Source: Thiomicrorhabdus sp041583835
Lineage (GTDB): Bacteria > Pseudomonadota > Gammaproteobacteria > Thiomicrospirales > Thiomicrospiraceae
DNA: 64,000 nucleotides
Reading direction: 5' to 3'
Assembly (NCBI RefSeq): GCF_041583835.1
Contig: NZ_JBFHFC010000004.1
Coordinates: 62,001-126,000, forward strand
Notes under the pieces: model-generated
Database searches by the model: none
Told to the model about the DNA's origin: nothing
What the model saw: the letters and a program-made list of their open reading frames with translations, nothing else
Position numbers and translations under genes: made by a program
In this document: in pieces, positions 16,732 to 26,289 of the stretch
Layout: each line of letters begins with the position of its first letter
Position numbering within the stretch: position 1 is the stretch's first letter

Positions 16732-17868
16732 TTATGTATAGAGGGCGGAGATATTCTCAACCATTGAATGGTTTGTAATGGAGGTTTTCATCGCCTCAAA
16801 TGCATTGGCGGTGATCCGTTGCCTTGCCGTTTGGTTTTGGGAATAAGCGACGAGCTTTTCTTTGAAATCCGATAAGTCCCATTCGAGAGAAATATAAGTT
16901 TCGTCCGCTACAAAAATATCGGGAAAAACCCTAAGGTGATCCATATTCGGCTTCAAAAGTAATGATCCGGTTGCGAAGGCTTCATAATCGCGCCAGCAAA
17001 TTTCTCCATATCCGAATGGGCTGAAACACATTTTGGACTGGGCCATTTCTTTAAAAAATTTGGATCGTTTAACGCGTCCTTCGGATGCGATTTCCAATTC
17101 GGGCAGTTGCAGGTTGTCTAAGGCATCTTTTGATTCCTGTCGCATGGCCTTATACCAGGGAACACCATTTACGGCTAATCGAGCATGCAGGTCAATCGGG
17201 CGTGAAGAATGGGGGTTTAGATTGCCTAAAAACAGGTCGATCATTTGGGGAGACAGGCCAAAATTACTCCAAAGCATTATTTTGTTTTCAAAGTTCTCGG
17301 GAGGAATGAACTGCATTGTTTCGAGTTCCAGATTATGTCGCTTAGCGTAATAATCACTTAAGTTAGTATCACCCACCGTCGGTTTGGAATAGTCACTATA
17401 ATCGGAATAGGTTTGTTTCTTAATGTAGGTATCAATGTAGGGACCGACAATTGAAGACGGTCTGATGTGTAAAGGCGCATACCAATCCATAAATGCGATG
17501 TCTGCATTAGGGTACACTTCTTGTAAATGTTTAAAACAGGCCTGCATCAGCTCGGCCGGCATTTCATATTCAGCTTGGAAAAAAATACGTTTTATCTGCG
17601 GTTGAACAGTGATTTTAGTGTGATGATTGACTTCATCGATCAGGTCTGTGGTGATGATTTCGCAGAAGACTAACCCTAACTTTTTTTTCAGTTCGTTTTC
17701 ATACCAGTAAAAGGGGTAGAGCATGGTTTCCGAAAGTTCGTGTTTGTAGGAAACCAATAGGGTATTGGCATTTTTGGGCGTGCCGTCTGTCCGAGAAATA
17801 TTTTTCAGTTTTTTTCTGAGCTTGAATGCGACCTTGCGTTTCAAAAAGTCTAAGTAAATTTTATTCAT
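16732..17868 (-). CDS. Putative glycosyltransferase (exostosin/GT1-like C-terminus)
   Basis: This 378-aa soluble protein's C-terminal part has FSPFGYGEICWRDYEAFATGSLLLKPNMDH. That resembles the nucleotide-binding end of GT-B transferases in which the capacity to bind the donor follows a 'G.G...R..EA...G' pattern. The N-terminal half is not recognisable to me. I start at the ATG at 17868, which has AGGA upstream and overlaps the stop of the preceding gene by 8 bases (ATGAATAA). A start at 17895 would overlap more and lacks this support. It ends the minus-strand exopolysaccharide train. A glycosyltransferase is the best guess; the donor is unknown. Confidence 0.65.
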   Translation of the reverse strand: MNKIYLDFLKRKVAFKLRKKLKNISRTDGTPKNANTLLVSYKHELSETMLYPFYWYENELKKKLGLVFCEIITTDLIDEVNHHTKITVQPQIKRIFFQAEYEMPAELMQACFKHLQEVYPNADIAFMDWYAPLHIRPSSIVGPYIDTYIKKQTYSDYSDYSKPTVGDTNLSDYYAKRHNLELETMQFIPPENFENKIMLWSNFGLSPQMIDLFLGNLNPHSSRPIDLHARLAVNGVPWYKAMRQESKDALDNLQLPELEIASEGRVKRSKFFKEMAQSKMCFSPFGYGEICWRDYEAFATGSLLLKPNMDHLRVFPDIFVADETYISLEWDLSDFKEKLVAYSQNQTARQRITANAFEAMKTSITNHSMVENISALYT

Positions 17869-18484
17869 AATCTTTGTCCTTTTGAGAAACTGCATTTGGT
17901 ATATCGGGTAGGCAACCGGATTTTACGATTTGACTCGGATTCCCAATTACTAAGGAATAGGGCGGGACGTCTTCGGTTACAAAGGCGCCGCCGGCAATAC
18001 GTGATCCTTCACCAACCGTCACGGCACCGACAATAATCGCATTGGGGCCAATCCAAACTCCGTCCTTAATATGCGGATAACCGATCAATTCGTTCCCCTT
18101 TTCCGTTATACGGTCTCGCCTTCCAAGAGTAACGCCATGAAATAGGGTGACGTTGCTTTCAATGATGCAACCCGGCGCGATGACCAGGCCCCATCCGTGC
18201 GTAATAGCAAGCCCAGGCTGTATTTTCGTTTCCCAAGGCAAATCGATGGAAGCAAGATTGACTGAGATTTTGTGAACGACTCTGAATAGAGGGAAAAAAA
18301 TCAGTTTCAGGGGCATGGGCCACTTTTGACTGGCCTGACAAAGTCTGAGTGTGATGATTGAACGAAAATGGCGGTTAAAGAAGAAACCTTTGAGCGTATT
18401 CAGTCGACTATGATTGCCGTATTGGCGAAATGTGTCGGCTTTAATGGCTTCCGACAATGAATGGTTCGGATAGAGGGTGTCCAT
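17861..18484 (-). CDS. Hexapeptide-repeat serine acetyltransferase-like enzyme
   Basis: This 207-aa left-handed beta-helix acyltransferase has the repeats GLVIAPGCIIESNVTLFHG, VTLGRRD and GVWIGPNAIIVGAVTVGEG. It ends with the CysE-like NVTLFHGVTLG and PYSLVIGNPSQIV segments. In cysteine biosynthesis such proteins acetylate serine, but members inside polysaccharide clusters are thought to acetylate sugars. Its place among glycosyltransferases, and a second related enzyme at 20633-21208, favour that role. The ATG overlaps the stop of the upstream GT4 gene by one base. Confidence 0.82.
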   Translation of the reverse strand: MDTLYPNHSLSEAIKADTFRQYGNHSRLNTLKGFFFNRHFRSIITLRLCQASQKWPMPLKLIFFPLFRVVHKISVNLASIDLPWETKIQPGLAITHGWGLVIAPGCIIESNVTLFHGVTLGRRDRITEKGNELIGYPHIKDGVWIGPNAIIVGAVTVGEGSRIAGGAFVTEDVPPYSLVIGNPSQIVKSGCLPDIPNAVSQKDKDYE

Positions 18485-19602
18485 TATGGTTTTCCGTGTG
18501 TATGGATCAATCGACTGTAGACTTGGGCGACGCCTTTCGCCATCGCTTTGTCCGAGTAATAATTCGCTTGCCTTTCGAGTGCTCTTGCGGCTGTTTTATC
18601 GGGTTCTTTTTTGTTGTTAATGTAGTTGAGTATACCGTTGGTGAGAGAATGCTCATCATTAGGAAGTACAATTTCACCTGAGAGACCGTTTTCTAATACA
18701 TCGGGAATGCCTTCCACTTCGGTTGAGACGACCGGAATGCCCATTGACATGGCTTCGATCACGACCATTGGTAACCCTTCGCCAAATAAGCTCGGAAGTA
18801 CAAAGAGATGCATATCCTTCATTTCTTTATGGACATCTGAGCTGAAACCGGTCCATTCGATTAGCTCCGTGATACCTAAATCTTTTGCCATGTCTTTAAT
18901 TGTTTGCTCGTATTGAGGGGTTTCAAATGTTCCTACGGCTTTAAGTTTGACCTTGGTCCCGGTGGATTTGAGGTGATGGATCGACTTAAGAAGCACCTCC
19001 AAACCTTTTCGGGGGCGAAATAAAGCTACCGTCCCGATAACCCATTCTCCATTTTGAGGTGACATCCAATTAACTTTGTCATTTACGATGGGGACGCCGT
19101 TGAAGACAGGCGTGATTTTAGATTTGGCTACGCCGTGTTCGATTAGATAGTCCTTCAAACTGAGAGAGACGGGAATGAAATGATCCACATTCGGTAGTAC
19201 CAATTTATCTTCGATAAAAGCGTTTAGAAAATTCCGGAACGGGTTTTCAGTATCTCTTAAAGTAGGACTGTGCTGGTGATGAATGAGAGGGATATTCAAT
19301 GATTTTGCTACTTTTCGTCCGATTAAAGCGCTTCTTGCCGTATGGGTGTGGACGATTTTGAAATTTTTATCACGAATGTGGTCGATTATCCTTTTGCTCA
19401 CACCAAAATCGAATTTGGATGACATTTGAAATACGTCAGAAGGAGAGGTGGATTTTCTTCTTTTATTGAACTCTCCTTCCTTTAAGCAGATAAATTCAAC
19501 ATCAAATCCGAGTTCGGGCAAATTCATGGCAAGCAGATCCTGTACTCGCTCGGCGCCGGCGAAGAATTCCCCATTTATGATGTGCAGTATTTTGTCTGAC
19601 AT
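18484..19602 (-). CDS. Glycosyltransferase family 4
   Basis: This 372-aa GT-B enzyme has the N-terminal acceptor domain starting ILHIINGEFFAGAERV and the retaining GT4 donor-site signature FGEGLPMVVIEAMSMGIPVVST with the two glutamates of the E-x7-E pattern. VIGTVALFRPRKGLEVLL is the usual start of the second Rossmann domain. It adds a sugar from a nucleotide-sugar donor to the lipid-linked repeat unit in the cytoplasm. It lies 2 bases after the GT2 gene and overlaps the acetyltransferase gene by one base. Confidence 0.92.
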   Translation of the reverse strand: MSDKILHIINGEFFAGAERVQDLLAMNLPELGFDVEFICLKEGEFNKRRKSTSPSDVFQMSSKFDFGVSKRIIDHIRDKNFKIVHTHTARSALIGRKVAKSLNIPLIHHQHSPTLRDTENPFRNFLNAFIEDKLVLPNVDHFIPVSLSLKDYLIEHGVAKSKITPVFNGVPIVNDKVNWMSPQNGEWVIGTVALFRPRKGLEVLLKSIHHLKSTGTKVKLKAVGTFETPQYEQTIKDMAKDLGITELIEWTGFSSDVHKEMKDMHLFVLPSLFGEGLPMVVIEAMSMGIPVVSTEVEGIPDVLENGLSGEIVLPNDEHSLTNGILNYINNKKEPDKTAARALERQANYYSDKAMAKGVAQVYSRLIHTHGKP

Positions 19603-19604
19603 AG

Positions 19605-20636
19605 TTACGGCCTATCGTGTGTAATATCTGAAAAGGTTGAATCGATTTTAGCGAGTGTGGCTTGCGAGCTGAATAGACCTCTAATCAAACCGGCGGCATT
19701 GAAATTCCATGAAATGACTGAGTAGAGGGCTTTACTAAAACTTTTTTTGCGGATACTCATTAAGCCGATTGGAGCGATGGCGATTAAAGAGAACAGTGCC
19801 AGGGTGCTGCCCCAGTTCAAAGGCAGGAATAAGGTCACAATTAGAACCAACCACCACACGATCGTGGCTAAATAAATGCGGAGTTCTTTAATGTCTTTTA
19901 ACAATAGTTTTAGATGCGGTTTGCCGATAGCTGCACGCAAAACTTCACCTAAGCCATTGATGTATCGAGTTTTCCAGCGTTTTGTCAGTAGTTGGTAAGG
20001 TGGGGCGTCATGTCCCCAGTGACGTACGGCTTCTGACTCGATACGGTAGAGTTTCCAGTTTTTAGATCGGAGTCTGACAGCTAAATCCAGCTCTTCATAG
20101 CTGTGTAGATTCCGATTCGAAAAATAACCGACGGAATCGATTGCGCTTTTTCGGTAAAGCCCTCCCATGTCCAAACGATCGACCAGCCCAGGTTGCATAT
20201 GATGAGCGGCACGTTCGACGCGAGCCAGAAATTCCAGGCTTTGGGTGTTCATTTCAATGACTTGGCCTCCGACCCCGCCGGCTTGAGGGGTCTTTCTCAT
20301 GAATTCGAGTGCTTTTGGCAAAAAGTCCGGTAGCATCTGCATATCACCGTCCAGAATATATACGAATTTACCACGAGCGAATTGGTAGCCTAGTTGCGGC
20401 CCAATTCCGCAGCATCGCTCGTTCGGGTTTGCCAATTGCACGATTTTGATCGGGTATCTTTCGGCAATTTCAATCGTCCTGTCCGTAGAATAGGAGTCTG
20501 CCAGAATAACCTCTCCTCCAACGGAGTCGACAGCTTGCAGTGCGCTTTCAATGGCTGTCGCAATGCGTTTTTCTTCGTTTAGAGCTTTGATAATGATACT
20601 GACGACGCAGGTTTGTGATGGAGTGTCTGTATTCAT
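19605..20636 (-). CDS. Glycosyltransferase family 2, membrane-anchored
   Basis: This 343-aa enzyme has a GT-A domain opening VSIIIKALNEEKRIATAIES, with DSYSTDRT and the metal-binding ILDGDMQM (DxD). RRWGHD-like RHWGHDAPP follows. Two hydrophobic helices near residues 255-295 (IYLATIVWWLVLIVTLFLP, TLALFSLIAIAPIGLM) anchor it to the inner membrane. It inverts and transfers a sugar to the growing repeat unit. Its ATG overlaps the acetyltransferase stop (ATGA), so the genes are coupled. Confidence 0.9.
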   Translation of the reverse strand: MNTDTPSQTCVVSIIIKALNEEKRIATAIESALQAVDSVGGEVILADSYSTDRTIEIAERYPIKIVQLANPNERCCGIGPQLGYQFARGKFVYILDGDMQMLPDFLPKALEFMRKTPQAGGVGGQVIEMNTQSLEFLARVERAAHHMQPGLVDRLDMGGLYRKSAIDSVGYFSNRNLHSYEELDLAVRLRSKNWKLYRIESEAVRHWGHDAPPYQLLTKRWKTRYINGLGEVLRAAIGKPHLKLLLKDIKELRIYLATIVWWLVLIVTLFLPLNWGSTLALFSLIAIAPIGLMSIRKKSFSKALYSVISWNFNAAGLIRGLFSSQATLAKIDSTFSDITHDRP

Positions 20637-21208
20637 TTTTCAGCCTCTTGTTCACCGGAATCGTTTTGGATCGGTGAGGAGGTGTCGAGCGGTTTTTGCT
20701 CTACACCTAAGGTTTTGATTTTGGCCAGCACACCGACTGCGAGTGCGCCGGCAGGAACGTCTATCAGTACGACGGCATTGGCGCCGATGACGGCATCGTC
20801 TCCTATTGTGATGCCTCCCAATATTTTGGCTCCGGCGCCGATATTCACCCGGTTTCCGATTTTGGGCGCTTCAAGAGGAGCATCCAGACGTCGGTTCCCA
20901 ATCGTAACCCCTTGTCTTACGATACAGTCGTCACCCAATACGGCATTGCCATGTATTACAATTGCCCCTGAATGTTCAATCGTTAGCCGTTGACCAATTT
21001 TTGCCGATACTCCGATGGTGACGCCAAATAGCATTTCCCCGATTTTGGCGAAAATCAGGTGAATAATGCCTAAAGGCCAACGAATAAGTTTTGTTGTAAA
21101 ACGATAGCGTAAGTGTCCAAACCGATAGATTTGTAAAGCCCAAAAACCTAAAGATAATAGACCTTCTTGTGAGGCTTTAAGATCTTGGAAAAATGTCCAG
21201 CTTTTCAC
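20633..21208 (-). CDS. Serine acetyltransferase-like hexapeptide acyltransferase
   Basis: This 191-aa protein has the CysE-like N-terminal helix region and left-handed beta-helix repeats: GVTIGVSAKIGQRLTIEHSG, AVLGDDCIVRQGVTIGNRR and VNIGAGAKILGGITIGDDA. It starts at a GTG that overlaps the upstream glycosyltransferase stop (GTGA), with AAGGAAA before it. Like its neighbour at 17861-18484 it probably modifies an exopolysaccharide sugar or its precursor. A role in cysteine synthesis is less likely in this context. The C-terminal tail beyond residue 165 is hydrophilic. Confidence 0.82.
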   Translation of the reverse strand: MKSWTFFQDLKASQEGLLSLGFWALQIYRFGHLRYRFTTKLIRWPLGIIHLIFAKIGEMLFGVTIGVSAKIGQRLTIEHSGAIVIHGNAVLGDDCIVRQGVTIGNRRLDAPLEAPKIGNRVNIGAGAKILGGITIGDDAVIGANAVVLIDVPAGALAVGVLAKIKTLGVEQKPLDTSSPIQNDSGEQEAEK

Positions 21209-22146
21209 GATATTTCCTTTCTGCCTGAGCGTTGTTGGTTCCAGGTTTTAATGGTTTCCGGCTTTAAAAACAAGGCCATGAATAAAGTCATCCACCAGCG
21301 TTTGGTTTTGATGGCGGCCAAGGCTTTCAATATTAGTTCTATGGCGGATTTTCTATTGTTTAGAACAAGGTATTGTCTGGCACGAAGTAATTTTTCTTGA
21401 GCGATAAATACTTTTGTAGGGCATCTAAGTTGGCGAGGGATGTCTTTGTTTTGAAGACGTTTGACCATTTGTTTGATGAAATAGCTCTCTTCGGTCGGGC
21501 TGTTCCGTTCACTTAGACTGCCTGCTTGTTCTACACGGTAAGCGACTAATTCTAAATTCAGATAATGGATTGGTGCCTGTTCTGCAAGTCTGAACCATAA
21601 GTCTAAATCTTCACCTTTGGACTCACCTTCTGGGAACCATACCGTTTGTTTCATTAGGAATTCTCGTTTTACACAGATTGAACTGGTAAAAAACGGAATC
21701 CCTTGCATCCATCGAGTCGGTAAGTTCTCTATGATTTCGAGCTCGGGTGGATTGAGAGGCCATGGAGTCGGTTGCCAATCAGGGGTATCTTGAATGCAAT
21801 AGAATCCTGAAGCGATCGTTTGTGCGGCAGGAGTTTGCTTAATAACCTGGAATAGATGCTGTAAATATTCCGGATGCCACCAGTCGTCTGCATCTAAAAA
21901 AGCGATCCAGCGGTGTTTTGAATTTTTGATCCCTGTATTTCTAGCCACTGATACCCCGGAATTTGCTTGGGTGATGAGGGTGATTCGAGAATCTTCAAAT
22001 TGATTAATTATGTCAATGCTCCGATCGGTAGAACCGTCATCCACCAATAGGACCTCATAATCTTGGTAGCTTTGATCTAAAACGGATCGAAGTGTTGTGG
22101 CCAGACAATGCTCTTTATTGTATACGGGAATTACGACGCTAAACAT
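21205..22146 (-). CDS. Glycosyltransferase family 2
   Basis: This 313-aa GT-A enzyme has the classic opening FSVVIPVYNKEHCLATTLRS, LVDDGSTDRS, SVARNTGIKN and the DxD motif IAFLDADDWW. It transfers a sugar from a nucleotide donor to the repeat unit. There is no clear membrane helix apart from a hydrophobic patch near residues 288-296. It overlaps the polymerase gene by 8 bases upstream and the acetyltransferase gene by 4 bases downstream, so it belongs to one tightly packed operon. Confidence 0.92.
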   Translation of the reverse strand: MFSVVIPVYNKEHCLATTLRSVLDQSYQDYEVLLVDDGSTDRSIDIINQFEDSRITLITQANSGVSVARNTGIKNSKHRWIAFLDADDWWHPEYLQHLFQVIKQTPAAQTIASGFYCIQDTPDWQPTPWPLNPPELEIIENLPTRWMQGIPFFTSSICVKREFLMKQTVWFPEGESKGEDLDLWFRLAEQAPIHYLNLELVAYRVEQAGSLSERNSPTEESYFIKQMVKRLQNKDIPRQLRCPTKVFIAQEKLLRARQYLVLNNRKSAIELILKALAAIKTKRWWMTLFMALFLKPETIKTWNQQRSGRKEIS

Positions 22147-23551
22147 GATAGGCCGTCCTTGAATTAGGTTCGACCGATTTGGTTCTGGCGTGCGTATGGC
22201 CGGAAGAAATCAGGATTAACAGTAAGTAGTAGGGTAAGACGTTCAGACCGATTGTTCCCAGAGTAATAGGCACTTCGGTAATGGAGTTCAAGCAAAGTAA
22301 TGTCATTAATGTAAGGGAAAGCCCTTTAGTTTGTCCGGCAATTTTGATTGAGTGGAACAGCATGTAACCAAATAGCAGAACGACTCCTGAAAATCCGATT
22401 ATGCCCGAACGTCCCAAAGCATCAATGAATTGGTTATGGCCGTGGGTGGCGTTCATCATTCCTATGCTTTGACGAAACTCAGGAGAGAAAAGGCCCGCTC
22501 CGTAACCAAAAATTGGATTTTGATGGAATTCATTCAGCGCTATTTCCCAGATAACATCTCTTCCGGTAAGTGTGACCAGGTTGTGGATTTTTTCTGCGCC
22601 GAGGTATTGATAAGCGAGTGCTTGGTAATCGAGAAACAGCAGAACGGACAATGCCATGATCAACAATAGCACTCCGCCTGAAATATAGGTATAGAGCCCG
22701 AATTGGTAGAAGTTGGTTTTATCGGGATGTTGATTCTTAAAGTCTTTTGAAAGATAGAAAAGTATGAACGGCAACCCGATGATGAACGAGACCATGACCG
22801 TTTTGGATTGAGTGAGAACGAGCGCGACGAAGCAGAGTGAAATAACCAACTTGTTCGTGGTTTTTTTGCCGTAGGGATAAGCCAGCGTGATCCAGATGGC
22901 AAGAGCGGCAAACAGCCCCATGCTGGTTGCATGAGGCGCCAGGCCGAATAATCTAGGCAGACCGGGTATATAGCCTTGGCTGTAGTTCATATCCAGGGCA
23001 CTGAGAGGTTGGATGAAAATGAATGCCAAGCTCGCGATTACAAAGCCGACGATGGCGTTGCGGGCATGTTTGATGACATCCTGGGGGTCGTTTTGAATAC
23101 TGAGTGCGATACCGATTGAGAGGGCCAAAGAGTAGAAATACTTTATTTCAAGTTGACCTTGGCTGGTAATGAATAAGGGAATAAACAGGTTGGTAATCCA
23201 AAAGTAGGTCAGTACCAATAACATTGCGATTCGTGCGCCGTCCCAACGATTGTGTTGTAAATAGTTGACGGTTCTTTCCAGGGCGGCGAGCATGGTGAAA
23301 AGGGATGCGAAGCGTGTCAGCCATTCGGCAATCGGGTTGGTTAAAATAGCGCTTTGAAAGTATTGCCCTTCATGCAAAAAATCCCTGTTTGAAAGTAACA
23401 TGGTTGCTGCACTGCTTATGAGAATGGCATAAAAATAGTACTTTAAAACACCGTCTTTAGCCTTTGATGCCGCTTTGATACCCATAAATACGGTGATGGT
23501 CGCAATTAAGGCGGTGATGAAACCGATTATGGGAGAAGCGATAAGAATCAT
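22139..23551 (-). CDS. O-antigen ligase/Wzy-type polymerase membrane protein
   Basis: This 470-aa protein has about twelve hydrophobic helices and the conserved periplasmic loop segment NATHGHNQFIDALGRSGIIGF, typical of the O-antigen ligase/polymerase superfamily (the H-x-N-x(4)-L motif). In a Wzx/Wzy pathway this is the polymerase that links repeat units in the periplasm. It is the only candidate for that step in the locus. It lies between epsL and the glycosyltransferases. Confidence 0.88.
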   Translation of the reverse strand: MILIASPIIGFITALIATITVFMGIKAASKAKDGVLKYYFYAILISSAATMLLSNRDFLHEGQYFQSAILTNPIAEWLTRFASLFTMLAALERTVNYLQHNRWDGARIAMLLVLTYFWITNLFIPLFITSQGQLEIKYFYSLALSIGIALSIQNDPQDVIKHARNAIVGFVIASLAFIFIQPLSALDMNYSQGYIPGLPRLFGLAPHATSMGLFAALAIWITLAYPYGKKTTNKLVISLCFVALVLTQSKTVMVSFIIGLPFILFYLSKDFKNQHPDKTNFYQFGLYTYISGGVLLLIMALSVLLFLDYQALAYQYLGAEKIHNLVTLTGRDVIWEIALNEFHQNPIFGYGAGLFSPEFRQSIGMMNATHGHNQFIDALGRSGIIGFSGVVLLFGYMLFHSIKIAGQTKGLSLTLMTLLCLNSITEVPITLGTIGLNVLPYYLLLILISSGHTHARTKSVEPNSRTAYHV

Positions 23552-23587
23552 AATTGTTTTTCTCTATTTCGTTAAGTGAGAACGTGA

Positions 23588-24793
23588 TTACAATTTCAAA
23601 GTAAGTTCCGCAAACACCGAGTTACTTTCGAAGTTTCTCAAGGAACCTGTCGAGTCGCGGCTTTCATGTTTCAACTCAGAGCTTAAGCTTATTGTGTCAT
23701 TGTATTCATATTGCCAAGTCAGGGAGGCCGATTGTAGCGTGTCGGTAAATCGTCCCGCTTGTTCATAAAAGCCGGGATCACCTTGATAATCCCTATATTC
23801 ATTTTTTAAAGTCAGTTGTAGGTTGCTTTTTGCGGTGACTTGCCAAGATGGCTCTACACTGAACGCGGTCGATTCGGCATAACTGGCGGATATTTCTTCT
23901 GTCGGGTTGATCTCGTTGTAGAACATCGTCTGAACTCTGAATTTAGGACTTTTGTTCCAGATGGCTAGAATTCTTCCGGAAAAACCTTGAAAGTCACGGG
24001 CTTTGAGGTGGTCGTTGGTCAATGACTGGAATCCGGCTTGGCTGATTAGGATCAGTTTTTCATAAGGTCGCCAGTTGCCGGTTAGGTAAACCGAGTCCAG
24101 AGTGTATCCGCTGTCGATGGTTGAAACGCCGTCAATATAGTCGCGAGCAGGGTATGTGGATTGTTGTTGTTTATATTTTAGGCCAATCAGATTTTCTCGT
24201 TTTGATGTGTAGACAATCCGCGTTTCGTAAATTTGGTCTTTTCTGTTATAGAGATTGTTAGGGTCGTCAACAAAGTCTAATTTATTGTCACTGTAACTTG
24301 CTCCGAGTTTCCAGTCCGGTGCAATGGCGAAATCGGCTGAAATGCCCAAATCGTTGATGGTTTGCTGTGAACCGCTTAATCCAATTGTTTGATTGTCGGA
24401 AAGGTTGGCTAATTTTTTTGTGTAGCGATGGGTGATGTCGCCTTCCAGGGCGCGGCCGATTTTCCAGTTAAAGCTGGTATCCAATTGTTCTTGAGTGTTG
24501 TCTAGTTGGGAATTGTTTTGATAATTGTGTTGAGTGAGCAGGCCTTTGATTTGCAATGTCTGTTGTGAGAATTCAACATTGACATCCAATCCGGCACTGA
24601 GTTGGGTGACGGAATCCTCACGCTTTAATGTACTGGTTGAGTTTTTGTCGAGCCTTAGGATGTTGTCATCATATAGGTATCCAGCCGAAAAAATGGGGGT
24701 AATTGTACCTTCAACGGCTTTCGCAGGTGTGGACAAGACCGCTAAAAGCGTGACTATGCCTATTGAGTATCGGCGCTGGATATAATGTTTCAC
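23588..24793 (-). CDS. epsL: EpsL-type outer-membrane beta-barrel protein
   Basis: This 401-aa exported protein has a signal peptide ending PAKA, followed by EGTITPIFSAGYLYDDNILRL, the usual mature start of EpsL proteins of exosortase-linked operons. The rest alternates polar and hydrophobic residues in beta-strand fashion and ends FAELTLKL, as expected for a barrel. It may form the outer-membrane pore for the polymer, complementing the short Wza-like EpsE. Translation starts at GTG. It is the second gene of the minus-strand train, after ugd. Confidence 0.88.
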   Translation of the reverse strand: MKHYIQRRYSIGIVTLLAVLSTPAKAVEGTITPIFSAGYLYDDNILRLDKNSTSTLKREDSVTQLSAGLDVNVEFSQQTLQIKGLLTQHNYQNNSQLDNTQEQLDTSFNWKIGRALEGDITHRYTKKLANLSDNQTIGLSGSQQTINDLGISADFAIAPDWKLGASYSDNKLDFVDDPNNLYNRKDQIYETRIVYTSKRENLIGLKYKQQQSTYPARDYIDGVSTIDSGYTLDSVYLTGNWRPYEKLILISQAGFQSLTNDHLKARDFQGFSGRILAIWNKSPKFRVQTMFYNEINPTEEISASYAESTAFSVEPSWQVTAKSNLQLTLKNEYRDYQGDPGFYEQAGRFTDTLQSASLTWQYEYNDTISLSSELKHESRDSTGSLRNFESNSVFAELTLKL

Positions 24794-24847
24794 GATTAGC
24801 CTGCCTTAATTTATAAGTTTGTAAATTTGATCGCCGTGAATGGGGAC

Positions 24848-26038
24848 TTAATCACGACCATATAAATCTCGAGTGTAGGTTTTTTCTAAAACGTCTTCCA
24901 GGTTTTGATCAAGCCGGTTGGCGACGATAATGTCGCTTTGGGCCTTGAATGTTTCGAGGTCATTGATTACGCGCGAATTGAAAAAGGTATCGTCCGTGAG
25001 TGTTGGTTCGTAAATGATGACCTCTACTCCTTTCGCTTTGATGCGTTTCATGATTCCTTGAATTGCAGATGCCCTGAAATTATCGGAACCGTGTTTCATT
25101 ACTAGACGATAAATTCCGACTTTTTTGGGAGCGTTCTTGAGGATTTGCTCGGCGACAAAGTCTTTTCGTGTGGTGTTGGCTTCAACAATCGCCTTAATAA
25201 TATTGTTTGGAACTTTTTCGTAATTGGCTAAAAGCTGCTTGGTGTCTTTAGGTAGGCAATAACCGCCGTAGCCAAATGAAGGGTTATTGTAATGGCTGCC
25301 TATGCGAGGGTCGTAGCCCACGCCTTCGATTACTTGACGACTGTTAAGGCCGTGACTTTCGCAATAACTATCTAACTCGTTGAAATAGGCGATACGCATG
25401 GCTAGGTAAGTATTGGAAAATAGTTTTATGGCTTCCGCTTCGGTGGCATCCGTGAGTAGCACCGGTGTATCCGTGTTAAGTGAAGCTTCCGCGAGTAGGT
25501 TGGCGAAAATTTTCGCGGTTTCACTTTGTTCTCCGACGACAATACGAGAAGGATAGAGGTTGTCGTAAAGTGCTTTACCTTCCCTTAAAAATTCGGGAGA
25601 GAAGATGATAATCGAGTCGGGATATTTTTGTTTTATGCTGTCCGTATAGCCGACGGGAATGGTCGACTTGATAATCATGGCTGCATTCGGGTTGTATTGT
25701 AAAACGTCCTCAATTACAGCTTCTATAGAACGGGTGTTGAAGGTATTGGTTTGTGTGTCGTAGTCAGTAGGAGTAGCAATGACGACAAAGTCCGTACCTT
25801 GATAGGCGAGTTCTTTTTCGGTTGTGGCTGTTAAGTTTAGAGGTTTCGAAGATAAGTATTCCTGTATTTCTTTATCTTCGATAGGGGATTTTTTTTGATT
25901 AATGAGTTCAACTTTTTCCGGAATGATATCAATCGCTATTACCTGATGGCGTTGAGCGAGTAGTACGGCAAGTGATAGTCCTACATACCCCGTTCCGGCA
26001 ACGGTAATCTTATAGGTGTCTTTATGAGGTGTATTCAT
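24848..26038 (-). CDS. ugd: UDP-glucose 6-dehydrogenase
   Basis: This 396-aa NAD-dependent enzyme oxidises UDP-glucose to UDP-glucuronate, an acidic precursor for the polymer. The NAD-binding motif is VAGTGYVGLS (13-22), the SPEFLREGKA segment is present, and the catalytic Cys261 lies in GYGGYCLPKDTK. Length and motifs fit the short, Klebsiella-type Ugd. It heads the minus-strand train, preceded by AAGGAT and by the divergent region 26039-26289. A different UDP-hexose dehydrogenase activity cannot be excluded from sequence. Confidence 0.9.
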   Translation of the reverse strand: MNTPHKDTYKITVAGTGYVGLSLAVLLAQRHQVIAIDIIPEKVELINQKKSPIEDKEIQEYLSSKPLNLTATTEKELAYQGTDFVVIATPTDYDTQTNTFNTRSIEAVIEDVLQYNPNAAMIIKSTIPVGYTDSIKQKYPDSIIIFSPEFLREGKALYDNLYPSRIVVGEQSETAKIFANLLAEASLNTDTPVLLTDATEAEAIKLFSNTYLAMRIAYFNELDSYCESHGLNSRQVIEGVGYDPRIGSHYNNPSFGYGGYCLPKDTKQLLANYEKVPNNIIKAIVEANTTRKDFVAEQILKNAPKKVGIYRLVMKHGSDNFRASAIQGIMKRIKAKGVEVIIYEPTLTDDTFFNSRVINDLETFKAQSDIIVANRLDQNLEDVLEKTYTRDLYGRD

Positions 26039-26289
26039 ATCCTTATTTCCTAGCGTTTTAGCTCAACCACTTCAAAAGGCTTGAACAATTATTTAGTGAA
26101 AACGGTAAAAAACGCGTTAATTAAATCAATTGCACAAAAGAACTCACTAAATTAGATTATATGCTTATATAAAATAATGTTATTAGGTTATCATGAAAAT
26201 ATTGATGATAGTAGTGGCTTATCACTTTTTTTTATAAGGAACGGTTTCTTGACTATTTTTTATCATATTCAAATACTTAGGAGGGGGCA
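26039..26289. promoter_or_regulatory. Divergent intergenic region between ugd and the GH5 gene
   Basis: This is a 251-base AT-rich region from which the minus-strand exopolysaccharide train and the plus-strand GH5-galE group must both be transcribed. I see several AT-rich hexamers but no operator or conserved RNA that I can name. The GH5 gene has a strong ribosome binding site, AGGAGGGGG, directly before its GTG. Confidence 0.4.

Noticed and set aside
17861..21208. Cysteine biosynthesis (cysE) for the two serine acetyltransferase-like genes
   Set aside because: Both are embedded among glycosyltransferase genes with overlapping starts and stops, and no cysK or cysM is present. Sugar acetylation is more likely.
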